Shown piece by piece: positions 45,732 to 55,908 of a DNA stretch of 64,000 nucleotides; within the stretch, counting starts at the first letter, position 1; every line of letters starts with the position of its first letter. The notes under the pieces are model-generated. The model did no database searches. It was given only the letters and a program-made list of their open reading frames with translations, and had not been told where the DNA came from. The stretch comes from Vibrio panuliri (GTDB lineage Bacteria > Pseudomonadota > Gammaproteobacteria > Enterobacterales > Vibrionaceae): contig NZ_AP019654.1 in the NCBI RefSeq assembly GCF_009938205.1, forward strand, positions 1,922,001 through 1,986,000. The letters run 5' to 3'. Made by a program: the position numbers and the translations under genes.

Positions 45732-47006
45732 ATGGCGCAATTTATCGACCGACGACTGAATGGCAAAAACAAAAGTGCCGTCAATAGGCAGCGCTTTATT
45801 CGTCGCCATAAAGAAAAGATCAAGGAATCCGTAGCTGATGCGGTCAATCGCCGCTCTATCACCAACACCGAAACGGGTGAAGATGTTTCGATTCCACACA
45901 AAGACATCAATGAGCCTATTTTTCATCAGGGACAAGGGGGCGTAAAAGAGCGTGTCCACCCTGGCAATGATCAATTTATTCAAGGTGACAAAATCGAACG
46001 TCCGAAAGGCGGTGGCGGCGGAGGTGGTGGCACCGGCGAAGGCGACGCGAGCGCGGATGGCGAAGGCCAAGATGAGTTCGTGTTCCAGATCTCAAAGGAT
46101 GAGTATTTAGATATTCTGTTTGAAGATCTTGCACTACCGAACCTTGAAAAAACGCAAATAAACAAAATTACTGAATGGAAAACCCACCGAGCAGGCTATC
46201 AGACTGCGGGGGTTCCAGCGAACATCGCCATCGTGAAATCTCTCCAACAATCGCTTGCTCGACGAACTGCAATGACTGCAGGTAAGCGTCGCATGATGCA
46301 CGAGCTGGAAGAAGAGCTACAACGCATTCAAAACCAAGAACCAGCCCAGTTGATTGAAGAGCGTCGTCTTAAAGAGGAAATTTCCTCACTTCGCAAAAAA
46401 ATTGATAGCGTACCGTTTATCGACACATTTGATCTTCGCTTTAAAAACTATGAACGCCGCCCTATCCCATCCAGTCAGGCTGTTATGTTCTGCTTAATGG
46501 ATGTCTCAGGGTCAATGGATCAAGCAACAAAAGACATTGCTAAACGCTTCTACGTTCTACTCTATTTATTCTTAACCCGCACCTATCAAAACGTCGAAGT
46601 GGTGTTTATTCGTCACCATACCCAAGCCAAAGAAGTCGACGAACACGAGTTTTTCTACTCACAAGAGACAGGTGGCACCATCGTTTCGAGCGCACTCAAA
46701 CTGATGAACGAGATCGTTGCCGACCGCTATCCTGTCGGGCAATGGAACATTTATGCCGCACAAGCCTCCGATGGGGATAACTGGGCAGACGACTCGCCCC
46801 GTTGTCGAGAATTACTGCAGGAAAAACTGTTGCCGAAATGCCAATACTATTCCTACATTGAGATCACGCGACGCTCCCACCAAACCCTTTGGCACGAGTA
46901 TGAAAAACTTGAGAATGGGTACTCTAACTTTGCCATGAAGAACATTCGTAGCGTTGATGACATCTTCCCTGTGTTCCGGGAGTTGTTTAAGAAAGAAAAC
47001 GCATAG
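45732..47006 (+). CDS. yeaH: YeaH/YhbH family protein (DUF444)
   Basis: 424 residues. A basic N terminus ([20 protein letters not shown]), a glycine-rich linker of about 15 residues near 95-110, and a C-terminal von Willebrand A-like domain with the MIDAS-type sequence [13 protein letters not shown] (about 256-268). It is the usual partner of PrkA/YeaG and accompanies it in starvation responses; the molecular role is unknown. Nine bases separate its stop from the spoVR start. Confidence 0.94.
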   Translation: MAQFIDRRLNGKNKSAVNRQRFIRRHKEKIKESVADAVNRRSITNTETGEDVSIPHKDINEPIFHQGQGGVKERVHPGNDQFIQGDKIERPKGGGGGGGGTGEGDASADGEGQDEFVFQISKDEYLDILFEDLALPNLEKTQINKITEWKTHRAGYQTAGVPANIAIVKSLQQSLARRTAMTAGKRRMMHELEEELQRIQNQEPAQLIEERRLKEEISSLRKKIDSVPFIDTFDLRFKNYERRPIPSSQAVMFCLMDVSGSMDQATKDIAKRFYVLLYLFLTRTYQNVEVVFIRHHTQAKEVDEHEFFYSQETGGTIVSSALKLMNEIVADRYPVGQWNIYAAQASDGDNWADDSPRCRELLQEKLLPKCQYYSYIEITRRSHQTLWHEYEKLENGYSNFAMKNIRSVDDIFPVFRELFKKENA

Positions 47007-47015
47007 GGAGGCACC

Positions 47016-48554
47016 ATGACAACAAAATCTGAGACCAAACCAAATAGTAAGCTGTTGCCAGATGGTCCCGACTGGACATTTGCTCTGCTTGAGCGCTATC
47101 ACGTCGAAATCAAACGGGTGGCAGAACATTACAAACTCGACACTTACCCCAACCAGATTGAGGTGATTACGTCTGAGCAAATGATGGACGCGTACTCAAG
47201 TATCGGTATGCCAATTAACTACAATCACTGGTCGTTTGGTAAAAAGTTCATACAGACAGAGCAAGGGTACAAACATGGTCAAATGGGGTTGGCGTACGAG
47301 ATTGTGATCAACTCCAATCCCTGTATTGCCTATTTGATGGAAGAGAACACCGTCACAATGCAGGCGCTGGTGATGGCTCACGCGTGTTATGGCCACAACT
47401 CTTTTTTCAAAGGTAACTACCTTTTCCAAGCATGGACCGATGCAGGTTCGATTATCGATTACCTCTTGTTTGCAAAGAAATATATCGCTGAGTGTGAAGA
47501 GAAATACGGCGTAACAGAGGTCGAAGAGTTGCTCGATTCATGCCATGCGTTAATGAACTACGGTGTCGACCGCTACAAACGCCCAGAGAAAATATCGATC
47601 GCAGAAGAAAAAAGCCGTCAAGAAGAGCGCGAAGCCTACCTACAATCTCAGGTTAACGATTTATGGCGCACCGTTCCTAAATCAGCCGACAAAGAAGAGA
47701 GTGAAAAGGTCCGTTTTCCTAGCGAACCGCAAGAAAATATCCTCTACTTTATCGAAAAACACGCGCCGCTTCTCGAGTCTTGGCAACGTGAAATTGTGCG
47801 CATCGTGCGTAAAATCAGCCAGTACTTCTATCCGCAAAAGCAGACCCAAGTCATGAATGAGGGCTGGGCAACGTACTGGCATTACACCATCTTGAACCAT
47901 TTATATGATGAAGGCGTTGTATCAGAGCGTTTCATCTTAGAATTTCTCCACAGCCACACCAGTGTGGTGGCGCAACCAGCCTATAACAGCCCTTATTTTA
48001 GTGGCATTAACCCTTATGCACTTGGCTTTGCCATGTTCCGCGATATCCGCAGAATTTGTGAAGAACCAACCGACGAGGACAAAGAGTGGTTCCCTGAGCT
48101 TGCGGGAAGTGATTGGCTAGAAGCGGTCCATTTCGCGATGCACAATTTCAAAGATGAAAGTTTCATTAGTCAGTATTTGTCACCAAAGCTGATTCGTGAC
48201 TTCAAACTGTTTTCCATTGTCGATGACGATAGAAAAAACTATATCGAAGTGAGCCATATTCACGATGATATGGGCTATCGCGCGATTCGAGAAAAGTTAG
48301 CGGCGCAATATAACCTCAGCAACCTTGAACCTAACATTCAAGTGTTTAACGTCGATGTGCGCGGTGATCGTTCAATGACGTTGCAGTATGTCCCCCATGA
48401 CCGAATCCCTCTACACGAAGGCTACAATGAGGTGTTGAAGCATTTATACCGTCTATGGGGCTTCGATGTTATTTTGGAAGAGGTGAAAGAGTCGGGCCGA
48501 CGTGAAATCATCGGCACTTGCCCGCAACGTAACAACTACGATTCTGGGATCTAG
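47016..48554 (+). CDS. SpoVR family protein (YcgB)
   Basis: 512 residues, the usual length of SpoVR/YcgB. It shows the family's His-rich catalytic-like segments: MAHACYGHNSFFKGNYLF (around 127-144) and MNEGWATYWHYTILNHLY (around 283-300), suggesting a metal-dependent peptidase-like site, though no activity is established. In Bacillus, SpoVR affects spore cortex; in proteobacteria it accompanies YeaG and YeaH. Here the three genes form an operon, whereas in E. coli ycgB is separate. Terminated by the 48591 hairpin. Confidence 0.94.
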   Translation: MTTKSETKPNSKLLPDGPDWTFALLERYHVEIKRVAEHYKLDTYPNQIEVITSEQMMDAYSSIGMPINYNHWSFGKKFIQTEQGYKHGQMGLAYEIVINSNPCIAYLMEENTVTMQALVMAHACYGHNSFFKGNYLFQAWTDAGSIIDYLLFAKKYIAECEEKYGVTEVEELLDSCHALMNYGVDRYKRPEKISIAEEKSRQEEREAYLQSQVNDLWRTVPKSADKEESEKVRFPSEPQENILYFIEKHAPLLESWQREIVRIVRKISQYFYPQKQTQVMNEGWATYWHYTILNHLYDEGVVSERFILEFLHSHTSVVAQPAYNSPYFSGINPYALGFAMFRDIRRICEEPTDEDKEWFPELAGSDWLEAVHFAMHNFKDESFISQYLSPKLIRDFKLFSIVDDDRKNYIEVSHIHDDMGYRAIREKLAAQYNLSNLEPNIQVFNVDVRGDRSMTLQYVPHDRIPLHEGYNEVLKHLYRLWGFDVILEEVKESGRREIIGTCPQRNNYDSGI

Positions 48555-48590
48555 TGTTAGCAACGCGCTAGAGACTTGATGTGTAAGCTT

Positions 48591-48629
48591 AGGTTCATCT
48601 CCCTCCCCCCGAGGCGATGAACCTTTTTT
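48591..48629 (+). terminator. Terminator after spoVR
   Basis: AGGTTCATC/GATGAACCT, 9-bp stem with a C-rich loop and TTTTTT tail. It also separates spoVR from the convergent narP. Confidence 0.85.
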
Positions 48630-48646
48630 GTGTTAACGTTTTGCAA

Positions 48647-49279
48647 TTACTTGCTATCGCCGTAACGCTCTAAGTAAAGAACCGTCGCAGCCGTACGCGA
48701 TGGCACCACCAGCTTTTTAAGCAAGCTTTTCATATGTACCTTGACCGTCGATTCTGAAATAAACAGATTATCTGCAATCTGTTTGTTTCTTAGTCCTTTC
48801 GCAACCTGACGCAGTATCTGCATTTCTCGGTCGGTTAAAGTGTCAAACACATCGTCTTGATTCTCACGCTCGGCAAGATATTGCGCCACTTCTTTGCTGT
48901 AGGCTTTATCACCGTTCAGGCTGTTTTTGAGCACTTCAATCAGCTCATCTGGCTCAGTATCTTTCAGCAGATAACCATCTGCACCTGCTTTAACTAACGC
49001 GTCAATATCCGCCGCACTGTCAGAGACAGTCAGGATCACGATATTGGCATCGCAGTTGTCTGCTCGGAGTGCATTTAGCGTGTCTAAGCCAGACATGCCT
49101 TTCATATTAAGATCAAGCAAAATTAAGTCAGGCTCGACCTCATGGTTCTTAGCCACAGCTTCTGCACCAGACGAAGCTTCAGCGATGACTTCGAATTCAT
49201 CTTCGAAGCTCAGTAATTGACTCAACCCCCGACGCATCAACGGGTGATCATCAACAAGCATTACTCTACATTGTGTCAA
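48647..49279 (-). CDS. narP: Nitrate/nitrite response regulator NarP
   Basis: 210 residues. Receiver domain VDDHPLMRRGLSQLL with Asp56 in LLDLNMKGMSGLDTLNALR, a block nearly identical to E. coli NarP, then a LuxR-type HTH (LTDREMQILRQVAKGLRNKQIADNL region). The start is a TTG at 49279, 14 bases inside the narQ end, with AGGA upstream; translational coupling is likely. NarP controls nap and related operons in response to nitrate. It is the only Nar regulator seen and is paired with NarQ. Confidence 0.93.
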   Translation of the reverse strand: MTQCRVMLVDDHPLMRRGLSQLLSFEDEFEVIAEASSGAEAVAKNHEVEPDLILLDLNMKGMSGLDTLNALRADNCDANIVILTVSDSAADIDALVKAGADGYLLKDTEPDELIEVLKNSLNGDKAYSKEVAQYLAERENQDDVFDTLTDREMQILRQVAKGLRNKQIADNLFISESTVKVHMKSLLKKLVVPSRTAATVLYLERYGDSK

Positions 49280-50990
49280 AGTCGTTATCCTTTATTCTTG
49301 GATATTTTAGTTCTATCTCACAGCCTATTTGGCTGCCGGAGTGAATTGTTAGTTGACCATTTAAGCGACTCGCTCGCTCATGCATGATCGACAAACCATA
49401 ATGGTTGATTTTGCTTTCTTGGCTTTCGATACCAACCCCGTCATCTCTTACGGTAATGGTGACATTATCATCCTGTTCGCTGCAAACTATCTCAATTTTA
49501 GTCGCATTTGCATGCTTGATCGCATTGATCGTGGCTTCACGGATCAGTTGTAGTAAATGCACCTGCTCATGTGCATCGAGTTCTATTGATGACAGCTCAT
49601 TGTTAAGCACAATCGTTGCAGGCGTTTGTTCTTGCAGTTGGCACAGCATCTCTTTAAGCGAGGTGCCAAAATTCCCTTCTTTGATCGATAGTCTAAACGT
49701 AGTCAATAATTCCCGAAGCTGAGTATAAGCACCTGATAAAGCGGAATCCAAATCACTCACTATGGCATTCGACTTGTCGAGATCTGGACTCTGTTCAAGC
49801 TTTTTCATCAAGCGTTTGAGTAACGAAACTTGGATTTTCAAATACGAGAGTGATTGGGCTAACGAGTCATGCAGTTCACGAGCTATCGTTGCCCGCTCTT
49901 CCAATAGTAATAACTGTTCTGACTGACGTTGCGCTTGGTTGTAGTACACTGCTCGCGAGAGAATGCGTACAAAGTTATCAATCAAATCTTGGTCTGGACA
50001 GGGAAGATACCAGTTCCAATAGAGCTTACCTAACTCCTGACCATCAAGAGTCAACGTTTGGCTGGCAAGGTTATGTTCTTCTAACTCACCTTTACCGAGT
50101 ACCATCGGTTTTTCTGCATCAGCACCAATTTCGAGTTTGACCGCTTTTACCCCCTCTATACTCGCAATTTGCTGCAAGATAGCCGCAAAGTTGTCGGAAG
50201 TAATTCGAGAAGCAGTCAACTCACTGGAAGACTTGTACAACACTTGTAGCGATTGATTAGCATGTTGCAGCTTGTGAGTTTTCTCGTTCACGGCCTTTTC
50301 AAGCCCATGGTACAACTCGCCTAACTCTTTCGCAGTAGTGTTAAACGTTCGAGTGAGAATTCCCATTTCGTTATCGCTGACGACATTGAGCTCAATATCA
50401 AACGAACGAGATTTGATCTGTTCACTTGCGACCACTAAAGCACGCAGTGGGTGGACAATTTCACGGCGCACAAACAGCACGACAAAGACGCTGGTAACTA
50501 AGATACCACCAAGCCCAATCAAACCGACCCACGCCAATTCAACCAACTTCCTTTCCGAGAAACCTTGCAGCTTAAATACAAAAGCATCGATTTGAGAGAC
50601 AAACGAAGGGACTAACATTAAGTACTGAGAGCGCTGCTCGCTCTGCAAGACTTCTTTAAGTTCATACCAACGCATAATCAGTTGGTAGTAGTCATGGGTA
50701 ATGTCGTCCGGTACATCCCAGTTTTGCAACGCCTTCATTGAAGGCGAATAGATAGAACGCTCAAATAAGAAGATATGTGAAGAAAAATCACTCGATTGTG
50801 ACTGAATATCATGAGCCAGCCGATAACTTTGCATCCGCATCGATCCAGCGACGTTGAGCGCTTCAGCATCATTCAAACTGGAAGCTAATAGTACAAATGC
50901 ATAGCCTATCGTAGCAACAGACAATAGCACGATCAGCGACAATGCTTTCGCAATCGTTCCTGTTACTGACTTTTTAATACTTTTTAACAA
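49266..50990 (-). CDS. narQ: Nitrate/nitrite sensor histidine kinase NarQ
   Basis: 574 residues from a TTG at 50990 with a GAGG upstream. Two membrane helices flank a periplasmic sensor containing the nitrate P-box NVAGSMRMQSYR (about 46-57); HAMP domain follows, then H-box ARELHDSLAQS with His374 and the ATPase motifs (NAIKHA, DDGVGI). It phosphorylates NarP. Overlaps narP by 14 bases and is transcribed away from the nap operon, whose promoter shares the intergenic region. Confidence 0.93.
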   Translation of the reverse strand: MLKSIKKSVTGTIAKALSLIVLLSVATIGYAFVLLASSLNDAEALNVAGSMRMQSYRLAHDIQSQSSDFSSHIFLFERSIYSPSMKALQNWDVPDDITHDYYQLIMRWYELKEVLQSEQRSQYLMLVPSFVSQIDAFVFKLQGFSERKLVELAWVGLIGLGGILVTSVFVVLFVRREIVHPLRALVVASEQIKSRSFDIELNVVSDNEMGILTRTFNTTAKELGELYHGLEKAVNEKTHKLQHANQSLQVLYKSSSELTASRITSDNFAAILQQIASIEGVKAVKLEIGADAEKPMVLGKGELEEHNLASQTLTLDGQELGKLYWNWYLPCPDQDLIDNFVRILSRAVYYNQAQRQSEQLLLLEERATIARELHDSLAQSLSYLKIQVSLLKRLMKKLEQSPDLDKSNAIVSDLDSALSGAYTQLRELLTTFRLSIKEGNFGTSLKEMLCQLQEQTPATIVLNNELSSIELDAHEQVHLLQLIREATINAIKHANATKIEIVCSEQDDNVTITVRDDGVGIESQESKINHYGLSIMHERASRLNGQLTIHSGSQIGCEIELKYPRIKDNDFDTM

Positions 50991-51085
50991 CCGAACCTCG
51001 ATTCTGCATAGCCCAAAATTGCTTGCGGCTTTTCCTATTAAGATTAGCGCCTACGCCAATATGTGATCAAACCCAATTGAATTAG

Positions 51086-51099
51086 TTGATCTAAAACAA
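51086..51099. promoter_or_regulatory. FNR-like box in the narQ-nap intergenic region
   Basis: TTGAT-CTAA-AACAA matches the FNR consensus at 9 of 10 positions. It is 132-145 bases before the napF start, upstream of the NarP-like box. Confidence 0.55.
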
Positions 51100-51113
51100 C
51101 ATCCATCCCTAAA

Positions 51114-51129
51114 TACCCCCTTTGAGGTA
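51114..51129. promoter_or_regulatory. NarP-like 7-2-7 binding site upstream of napF
   Basis: TACCCCCTTTGAGGTA fits the inverted heptamer arrangement TACYYMT-N2-AKRRGTA except at the two innermost bases. It lies 102 bases before the napF ATG. Confidence 0.6.
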
Positions 51130-51230
51130 TTTATACAAATGTGACAAATCCTACAATTTATTTATTGATAAATGAAAGGTTGTGAATGGTATTTATTACT
51201 TATTTCAACTTTGGTGTGGATACCCTCTGA

Positions 51231-51716
51231 ATGGTTGATCTGTCTAGACGACGACTTTTTACCCGCAAAGCGGCACGTAACGATACCTTACGTTTGCCTT
51301 GGCTGAATGCGCCTGAACGATTTATTGATCAGTGCACTCAATGTGAAGAATGTCTCAAGGCATGTGATACACAAATCATCGTTAAAGGTGATGGCGGATT
51401 CCCCCAAGTCGACTTCAGTATCGACGAATGCACATTCTGTTACCAATGTGCCAGTGCCTGTCCAGAGCCTCTATTCGCCGCAGAACAGAATGAACCTTGG
51501 CAAGCCAAAGCCGTGATCAACGACCAATGTCTAGCGCAGCAAAACGTGGAGTGTCGTTCTTGTGGCGAGATGTGCGACAGCATGGCAATTCAGTTTCGTC
51601 TCGAAGTGGGCCGAGTTGCCCAACCTAAGCTAGAGACAAACCAATGCAACGGGTGCGGCGCATGCGTGTCCGTTTGCCCTACTTCATCTATCAATGTGAG
51701 CAATCACGTCGCGTAA
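51231..51716 (+). CDS. napF: Ferredoxin-type protein NapF
   Basis: 161 residues. Three Cys clusters of [4Fe-4S] type: CTQCEECLKAC (about 35-45), CTFCYQCASACP (about 68-79), CRSCGEMC and CNGCGACVSVCP near the end. An arginine-rich start without a lipid or Sec signal indicates a cytoplasmic protein that helps mature NapA before export. First gene of the nap operon; no napG/napH follow, so electrons go through NapC to NapAB. Confidence 0.93.
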   Translation: MVDLSRRRLFTRKAARNDTLRLPWLNAPERFIDQCTQCEECLKACDTQIIVKGDGGFPQVDFSIDECTFCYQCASACPEPLFAAEQNEPWQAKAVINDQCLAQQNVECRSCGEMCDSMAIQFRLEVGRVAQPKLETNQCNGCGACVSVCPTSSINVSNHVA

Positions 51717-51741
51717 AGCGCAGCAAAAAAGAGAGCAGCCA

Positions 51742-52047
51742 ATGCCCCGAAATGAAGTCCATATATCGAGTTTAATTGTCCACGTTGTGCCAGAGCACCT
51801 CAACGACGTGAAAATGCAGATAGAGCAACTTGATACAACAGAGATTTATGGTGACAGCCCCGAAGGCAAGATAGTCGTGGTACTCGAGACAGAAAGCCAC
51901 GGATTTATTACTGACATCATTGAAAAAATCAACAATTTTGCGCACGTCGTTAGTACCGTCATGGTCTACCACCAAATCGAGACTGAACTGGACGATGAGC
52001 AATCAAACACTGGATCACAGCAATCCCAAGTAGAGGGTGAAGTATGA
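51742..52047 (+). CDS. napD: NapD chaperone for NapA
   Basis: 101 residues. The opening [18 protein letters not shown] and central [11 protein letters not shown] strand are those of NapD, a small ferredoxin-fold chaperone that binds the twin-arginine signal of NapA until cofactor insertion is complete. It overlaps the start of napA by four bases (ATGA), so the chaperone and its client are translated together. Confidence 0.93.
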   Translation: MPRNEVHISSLIVHVVPEHLNDVKMQIEQLDTTEIYGDSPEGKIVVVLETESHGFITDIIEKINNFAHVVSTVMVYHQIETELDDEQSNTGSQQSQVEGEV

Positions 52048-54533
52048 AAATGACAAGACGTGCGTTTGTGAAAGCAAACGCAGCTGCATCAGCAGCAGCA
52101 GTTGCAGGGATAACACTACCTGCCTCTGCTACTAACCTGATTGCCAGCTCAGACCAAACAAAAATTACTTGGGACAAAGCACCTTGCCGCTTTTGTGGTA
52201 CTGGCTGTTCAGTGCTGGTCGGCACACAAAACGGTAAAGTAGTTGCCACACAAGGCGACCCAGAAGCACCTGTAAACAAGGGCCTAAACTGTATCAAGGG
52301 CTACTTCCTGTCAAAAATCATGTATGGTCACGACCGTCTTACTCAACCTTTGCTACGCATGAAAGATGGTAAGTATCACAAGGATGGTGAGTTTGCTCCT
52401 GTCTCTTGGGATGTGGCATTTGACACAATGGCTGAGAAATGGAAAGCCTCCCTTGAGAAAAAGGGACCGACAAGTGTAGGTATGTTTGGCTCTGGCCAAT
52501 GGACCGTCATGGAAGGTTACGCGGCATCAAAACTAATGAAAGCCGGTTTTCGTTCTAACAATATCGACCCTAATGCTCGACACTGTATGGCGTCTGCGGT
52601 GGTTGGCTTTATGCGTGCCTTTGGTATCGATGAACCTATGGGTTGTTATGACGACTTTGAAAACGCTGACGCCTTCGTACTATGGGGCTCAAACATGGCT
52701 GAGATGCACCCAGTGCTATGGACACGCATTGCAGATCGCCGTTTAAGCCACCCTCATGTAAAAGTTAATGTGCTATCAACCTACTACCACCGTTCATTTG
52801 AACTGGCAGACCACGGTTACATTTTCACGCCACAATCTGACTTAGCTATCGCTAACTTTATCGCAAACTACATCATTGAAAACGATGCGGTTAACTGGGA
52901 TTTTGTTAACAAGCACACCAACTTCACTCAAGCGGATGTAGATATCGGCTACGGTCTACGTGACGATGACCCATTACAGGTAAAAGCAAAGAACCCGAAC
53001 TCAGGAAAACTGTCCGGTATCTCATTTGAAGAGTACAAAAAGTCAGTTGCTCCTTACACCGTAGAAAAAGCTTCTGAACTTTCTGGGGTTGAACCGGAGA
53101 AGTTGATTGAACTTGCCAAGCAATACGCCGACCCAAATATCAAGGTAATGTCGCTTTGGACCATGGGGATGAACCAGCACACGCGCGGCGTGTGGATGAA
53201 CAACTTGGTATACAACATCCACTTGTTAACGGGCAAAATTGCCACTCCTGGGAACAGCCCATTCTCCTTAACGGGCCAGCCTTCGGCGTGTGGTACTGCA
53301 CGTGAAGTGGGAACCTTTGCTCACCGTCTACCGGCAGATATGGTGGTTGCCAATCCTAAGCACCGCGAAATTGCTGAGAAGATCTGGAAACTGCCTGAAG
53401 GAACCATTCCGCCAAAACCTGGTTTTCATGCTGTGCTGCAAGACCGTATGCTGCACGATGGCGTTCTGAACTGTTATTGGGTGCAGTGTAACAACAACCT
53501 GCAAGCAGGGCCGAACATCAATACAGAGCGTCTACCGGGTTACCGTAACCCTGACAACTTTATTGTCGTCTCAGACCCATACCCAACCGCGACCGCACAA
53601 GCCGCCGACCTTATCTTGCCAACCGCAATGTGGATCGAGAAAGAAGGCGCATACGGCAACGCAGAGCGACGCACTCAAGCATGGTATCAACAAGTTGAAA
53701 CCGTCGGTGAGGCAAAATCGGATTTATGGCAGCTTATGGAGTTCGCGAAACGCTTCAAAATTGAAGAAGTTTGGCCAGAAGAGTTACTCGCAAAAGCGCC
53801 TGAATATCGAGGTAAGACAATGTTCGACGTGTTGTACCGTAATGGTCATGTCGACAAGTTCCCTGTTGAAGAAGCTCGTGAGCTCAACGACGATGCACAT
53901 CACTTTGGTTTCTACGTGCAAAAAGGCCTGTTCGAAGAGTACGCCACCTTTGGTCGCGGACACGGGCATGATTTGGCTCCATACGATGTTTACCACACTG
54001 TTCGCGGCCTGCGTTGGCCGGTTGTTGATGGTAAAGAAACGCAATGGCGCTTTAAAGAAGGCTCCGATCCATATGCGAAAGAAGGTTCTGGCTGGGACTT
54101 CTATGGCAACAAAGATGGTAAAGCGAAAATTATCTCTGCCCCATACGAAGCGCCACCAGAAGTGCCAGATAGCGAGTTCGATATGTGGCTATGTACCGGT
54201 CGCGTATTAGAGCACTGGCATACCGGCACCATGACTCGTCGTGTACCTGAGCTATATAAAGCGGTGCCTGACGCGGTGTGCTACATGCACCCAGATGATG
54301 CGAAGGCTCGCAACGTCCGCCGTGGCGAGGAAGTACTACTTTCCAACAAACGTGGTGAAGTACGTGTTCGTGTAGAAACCCGTGGCCGAAATAAGCCGCC
54401 GCAAGGACTTGTATTTGTGCCGTTCTTTGATGCGCGAATTCTGATTAACAAGCTGATCTTAGATGCGACAGACCCATTGTCTAAGCAGACTGACTTTAAG
54501 AAGTGCCCAGTCAAAATCACCAAGATTGCTTAA
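52044..54533 (+). CDS. napA: Periplasmic nitrate reductase catalytic subunit NapA
   Basis: 829 residues, full length. Tat signal [14 protein letters not shown] (Arg5-Arg6) ending near PASA; [4Fe-4S] cysteines Cys48, 51, 55 and 83 in PCRFCGTGC and LNCIKGY; the molybdenum-ligand cysteine is Cys181 in [10 protein letters not shown]. It reduces nitrate to nitrite in the periplasm using electrons from NapB and NapC, and needs the bis-MGD cofactor. Placed directly after its chaperone gene napD. Confidence 0.97.
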   Translation: MKMTRRAFVKANAAASAAAVAGITLPASATNLIASSDQTKITWDKAPCRFCGTGCSVLVGTQNGKVVATQGDPEAPVNKGLNCIKGYFLSKIMYGHDRLTQPLLRMKDGKYHKDGEFAPVSWDVAFDTMAEKWKASLEKKGPTSVGMFGSGQWTVMEGYAASKLMKAGFRSNNIDPNARHCMASAVVGFMRAFGIDEPMGCYDDFENADAFVLWGSNMAEMHPVLWTRIADRRLSHPHVKVNVLSTYYHRSFELADHGYIFTPQSDLAIANFIANYIIENDAVNWDFVNKHTNFTQADVDIGYGLRDDDPLQVKAKNPNSGKLSGISFEEYKKSVAPYTVEKASELSGVEPEKLIELAKQYADPNIKVMSLWTMGMNQHTRGVWMNNLVYNIHLLTGKIATPGNSPFSLTGQPSACGTAREVGTFAHRLPADMVVANPKHREIAEKIWKLPEGTIPPKPGFHAVLQDRMLHDGVLNCYWVQCNNNLQAGPNINTERLPGYRNPDNFIVVSDPYPTATAQAADLILPTAMWIEKEGAYGNAERRTQAWYQQVETVGEAKSDLWQLMEFAKRFKIEEVWPEELLAKAPEYRGKTMFDVLYRNGHVDKFPVEEARELNDDAHHFGFYVQKGLFEEYATFGRGHGHDLAPYDVYHTVRGLRWPVVDGKETQWRFKEGSDPYAKEGSGWDFYGNKDGKAKIISAPYEAPPEVPDSEFDMWLCTGRVLEHWHTGTMTRRVPELYKAVPDAVCYMHPDDAKARNVRRGEEVLLSNKRGEVRVRVETRGRNKPPQGLVFVPFFDARILINKLILDATDPLSKQTDFKKCPVKITKIA

Positions 54534-54599
54534 GCCTTTAAATGGTCGTGCATTGCGCGACCACTATCAGAATTTAGCCACAAGGCGGAGAAGTTAGAA

Positions 54600-55055
54600 A
54601 TGAAAAAATTAATGCTTGCCCTATTCGCAATCGGCGCCGTTATCAGCGGCAGTGTGTTTGCAGAATTAGATAACCCAGGTGGCACTGGTGGTTTGGATTC
54701 ACTACGTGGTGAGACGTTGTTGGAAGATACTCGTCCAGCGGACGCTTTTAAGGATTTTCCGAAAGAGCATGCTGTGGACAGTAGCTATGTCTACCAGCCA
54801 CCATTGATTCCACATGCAATTCGTAACTATGAAGTATCACTCAATGCCAACAAGTGTCTTGCTTGCCATAGTTGGAAAAATGCCAAAGAGATGGGTGCAA
54901 CAAAAATCAGCGTAACCCACTATGTTAACCGCGAAGACGCTGTCCTAGCGGATATGTCCCCACGACGTTACTTCTGCCTTCAGTGCCACGTTCCTCAAAC
55001 CGAAGCAGCACCGTTGGTAGGAAATGATTTCGAACGTGTTCAATCACTTAAGTAG
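54600..55055 (+). CDS. napB: NapB diheme cytochrome c subunit
   Basis: 151 residues. A signal peptide ends at SVFA (about residue 21), and two haem-binding CxxCH motifs are visible, CLACH and CLQCH. NapB passes electrons from NapC to the NapA active site and forms the NapAB complex in the periplasm. AAGGCGGAGAAG is a good ribosome binding site. Size and motif count match the family. Confidence 0.95.
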   Translation: MKKLMLALFAIGAVISGSVFAELDNPGGTGGLDSLRGETLLEDTRPADAFKDFPKEHAVDSSYVYQPPLIPHAIRNYEVSLNANKCLACHSWKNAKEMGATKISVTHYVNREDAVLADMSPRRYFCLQCHVPQTEAAPLVGNDFERVQSLK

Positions 55056-55084
55056 TGCGAACACACGATTAACGAGGTTAATGT

Positions 55085-55663
55085 ATGAAATTATTGAAAG
55101 CGTTTTGGAAGCGACTAACTCGCCCAAGTAAAGCTGCCGTTGGTGTGGTGCTGTTTATGGGCTTTGCTGGTGGTCTTCTATTCTGGGGCGCCTTTAACAC
55201 CGGAATGGAAGCAACCAACACCGAAGAGTTTTGCTCAGGGTGTCACGCACCAATTGTTGCCGAGATCAAGCCAACGATTCACTACTCCAACCGTTCAGGC
55301 GTACGAGCTATCTGTTCTGATTGTCACGTACCCCATGAGTGGACAGATAAAATCGTACGTAAGGTTCAAGCATCGAAAGAGCTATTTGCCCACTACGTAC
55401 TAAAAACGATCGACACGCCAGAGAAGTTTGCCGAGCGCCGTGGTCATTTGGCAGAGCGTGAATGGGCAAGGATGAAGAAGAATGATTCGTTAGAGTGTCG
55501 TAACTGTCACGAGTTCGAATACATGGATTTCTCTGAACAAGGCTCACGCAGCGCACAACAGCACTCGACCGCGTTAGCTAGCGGCGAAAAAACCTGTATT
55601 GATTGCCATAAAGGTATCTCTCACCATCTTCCTGATATGGAAGGCGTTGAAGGTTGGCAGTAA
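55085..55663 (+). CDS. napC: NapC tetrahaem cytochrome c
   Basis: 192 residues. One N-terminal membrane anchor (about 17-36) followed by a periplasmic domain with four CxxCH haem motifs: CSGCH, CSDCH, CRNCH and CIDCH. NapC/NirT proteins take electrons from membrane quinol and give them to NapB. It completes napFDABC. A 45-residue gene begins ten bases after its stop. Confidence 0.95.
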   Translation: MKLLKAFWKRLTRPSKAAVGVVLFMGFAGGLLFWGAFNTGMEATNTEEFCSGCHAPIVAEIKPTIHYSNRSGVRAICSDCHVPHEWTDKIVRKVQASKELFAHYVLKTIDTPEKFAERRGHLAEREWARMKKNDSLECRNCHEFEYMDFSEQGSRSAQQHSTALASGEKTCIDCHKGISHHLPDMEGVEGWQ

Positions 55664-55673
55664 GGAGTAAGGA

Positions 55674-55811
55674 ATGAGTACACTCGAATCGGTAATTTGG
55701 CACATCCTAGGTTACAGCGCGATGCCCGTTATTATTCTGTCAGGCTTTGCTGTTGTTGCCGCAATCTGTATCTGGATCCTTTCCATGGGGAAAGATAAAG
55801 AGCTAGAGTAG
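55674..55811 (+). CDS. TIGR02808-type small membrane protein at the end of the nap operon
   Basis: 45 residues beginning MSTLESVIWHILGYSAMP and ending with MGKDKELE. It has one membrane helix (about 18-38) and a short charged C-terminal tail. The ATG has AAGGAGTAAGGA upstream, a strong ribosome binding site, ten bases after napC. It matches what I recall of the TIGR02808 family, short proteins found beside nap in Vibrio and Shewanella. The role is unknown; a link to NapC or quinol oxidation is guesswork. Confidence 0.85.
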   Translation: MSTLESVIWHILGYSAMPVIILSGFAVVAAICIWILSMGKDKELE

Positions 55812-55866
55812 GACCAATAAGTTGTCGACTGACTTTTTGGTTAATGCCTATCTACTTTAGTGATTT

Positions 55867-55899
55867 AAAAACGCCAGCCTTCAAGGCTGGCGTTTTTTT
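55867..55899. terminator. Bidirectional terminator between nap and kdsB
   Basis: AAACGCCAGCC/GGCTGGCGTTT stem with TTCAA loop; T tracts follow on the plus strand and A tracts precede, making it function for both convergent operons. Confidence 0.92.
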
Positions 55900-55908
55900 A
55901 TTACCATA

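Noticed and set aside
53563-54210. 215-codon frame inside napA
   Set aside because: Alternative frame of napA with low-complexity Ser/Lys-rich composition.
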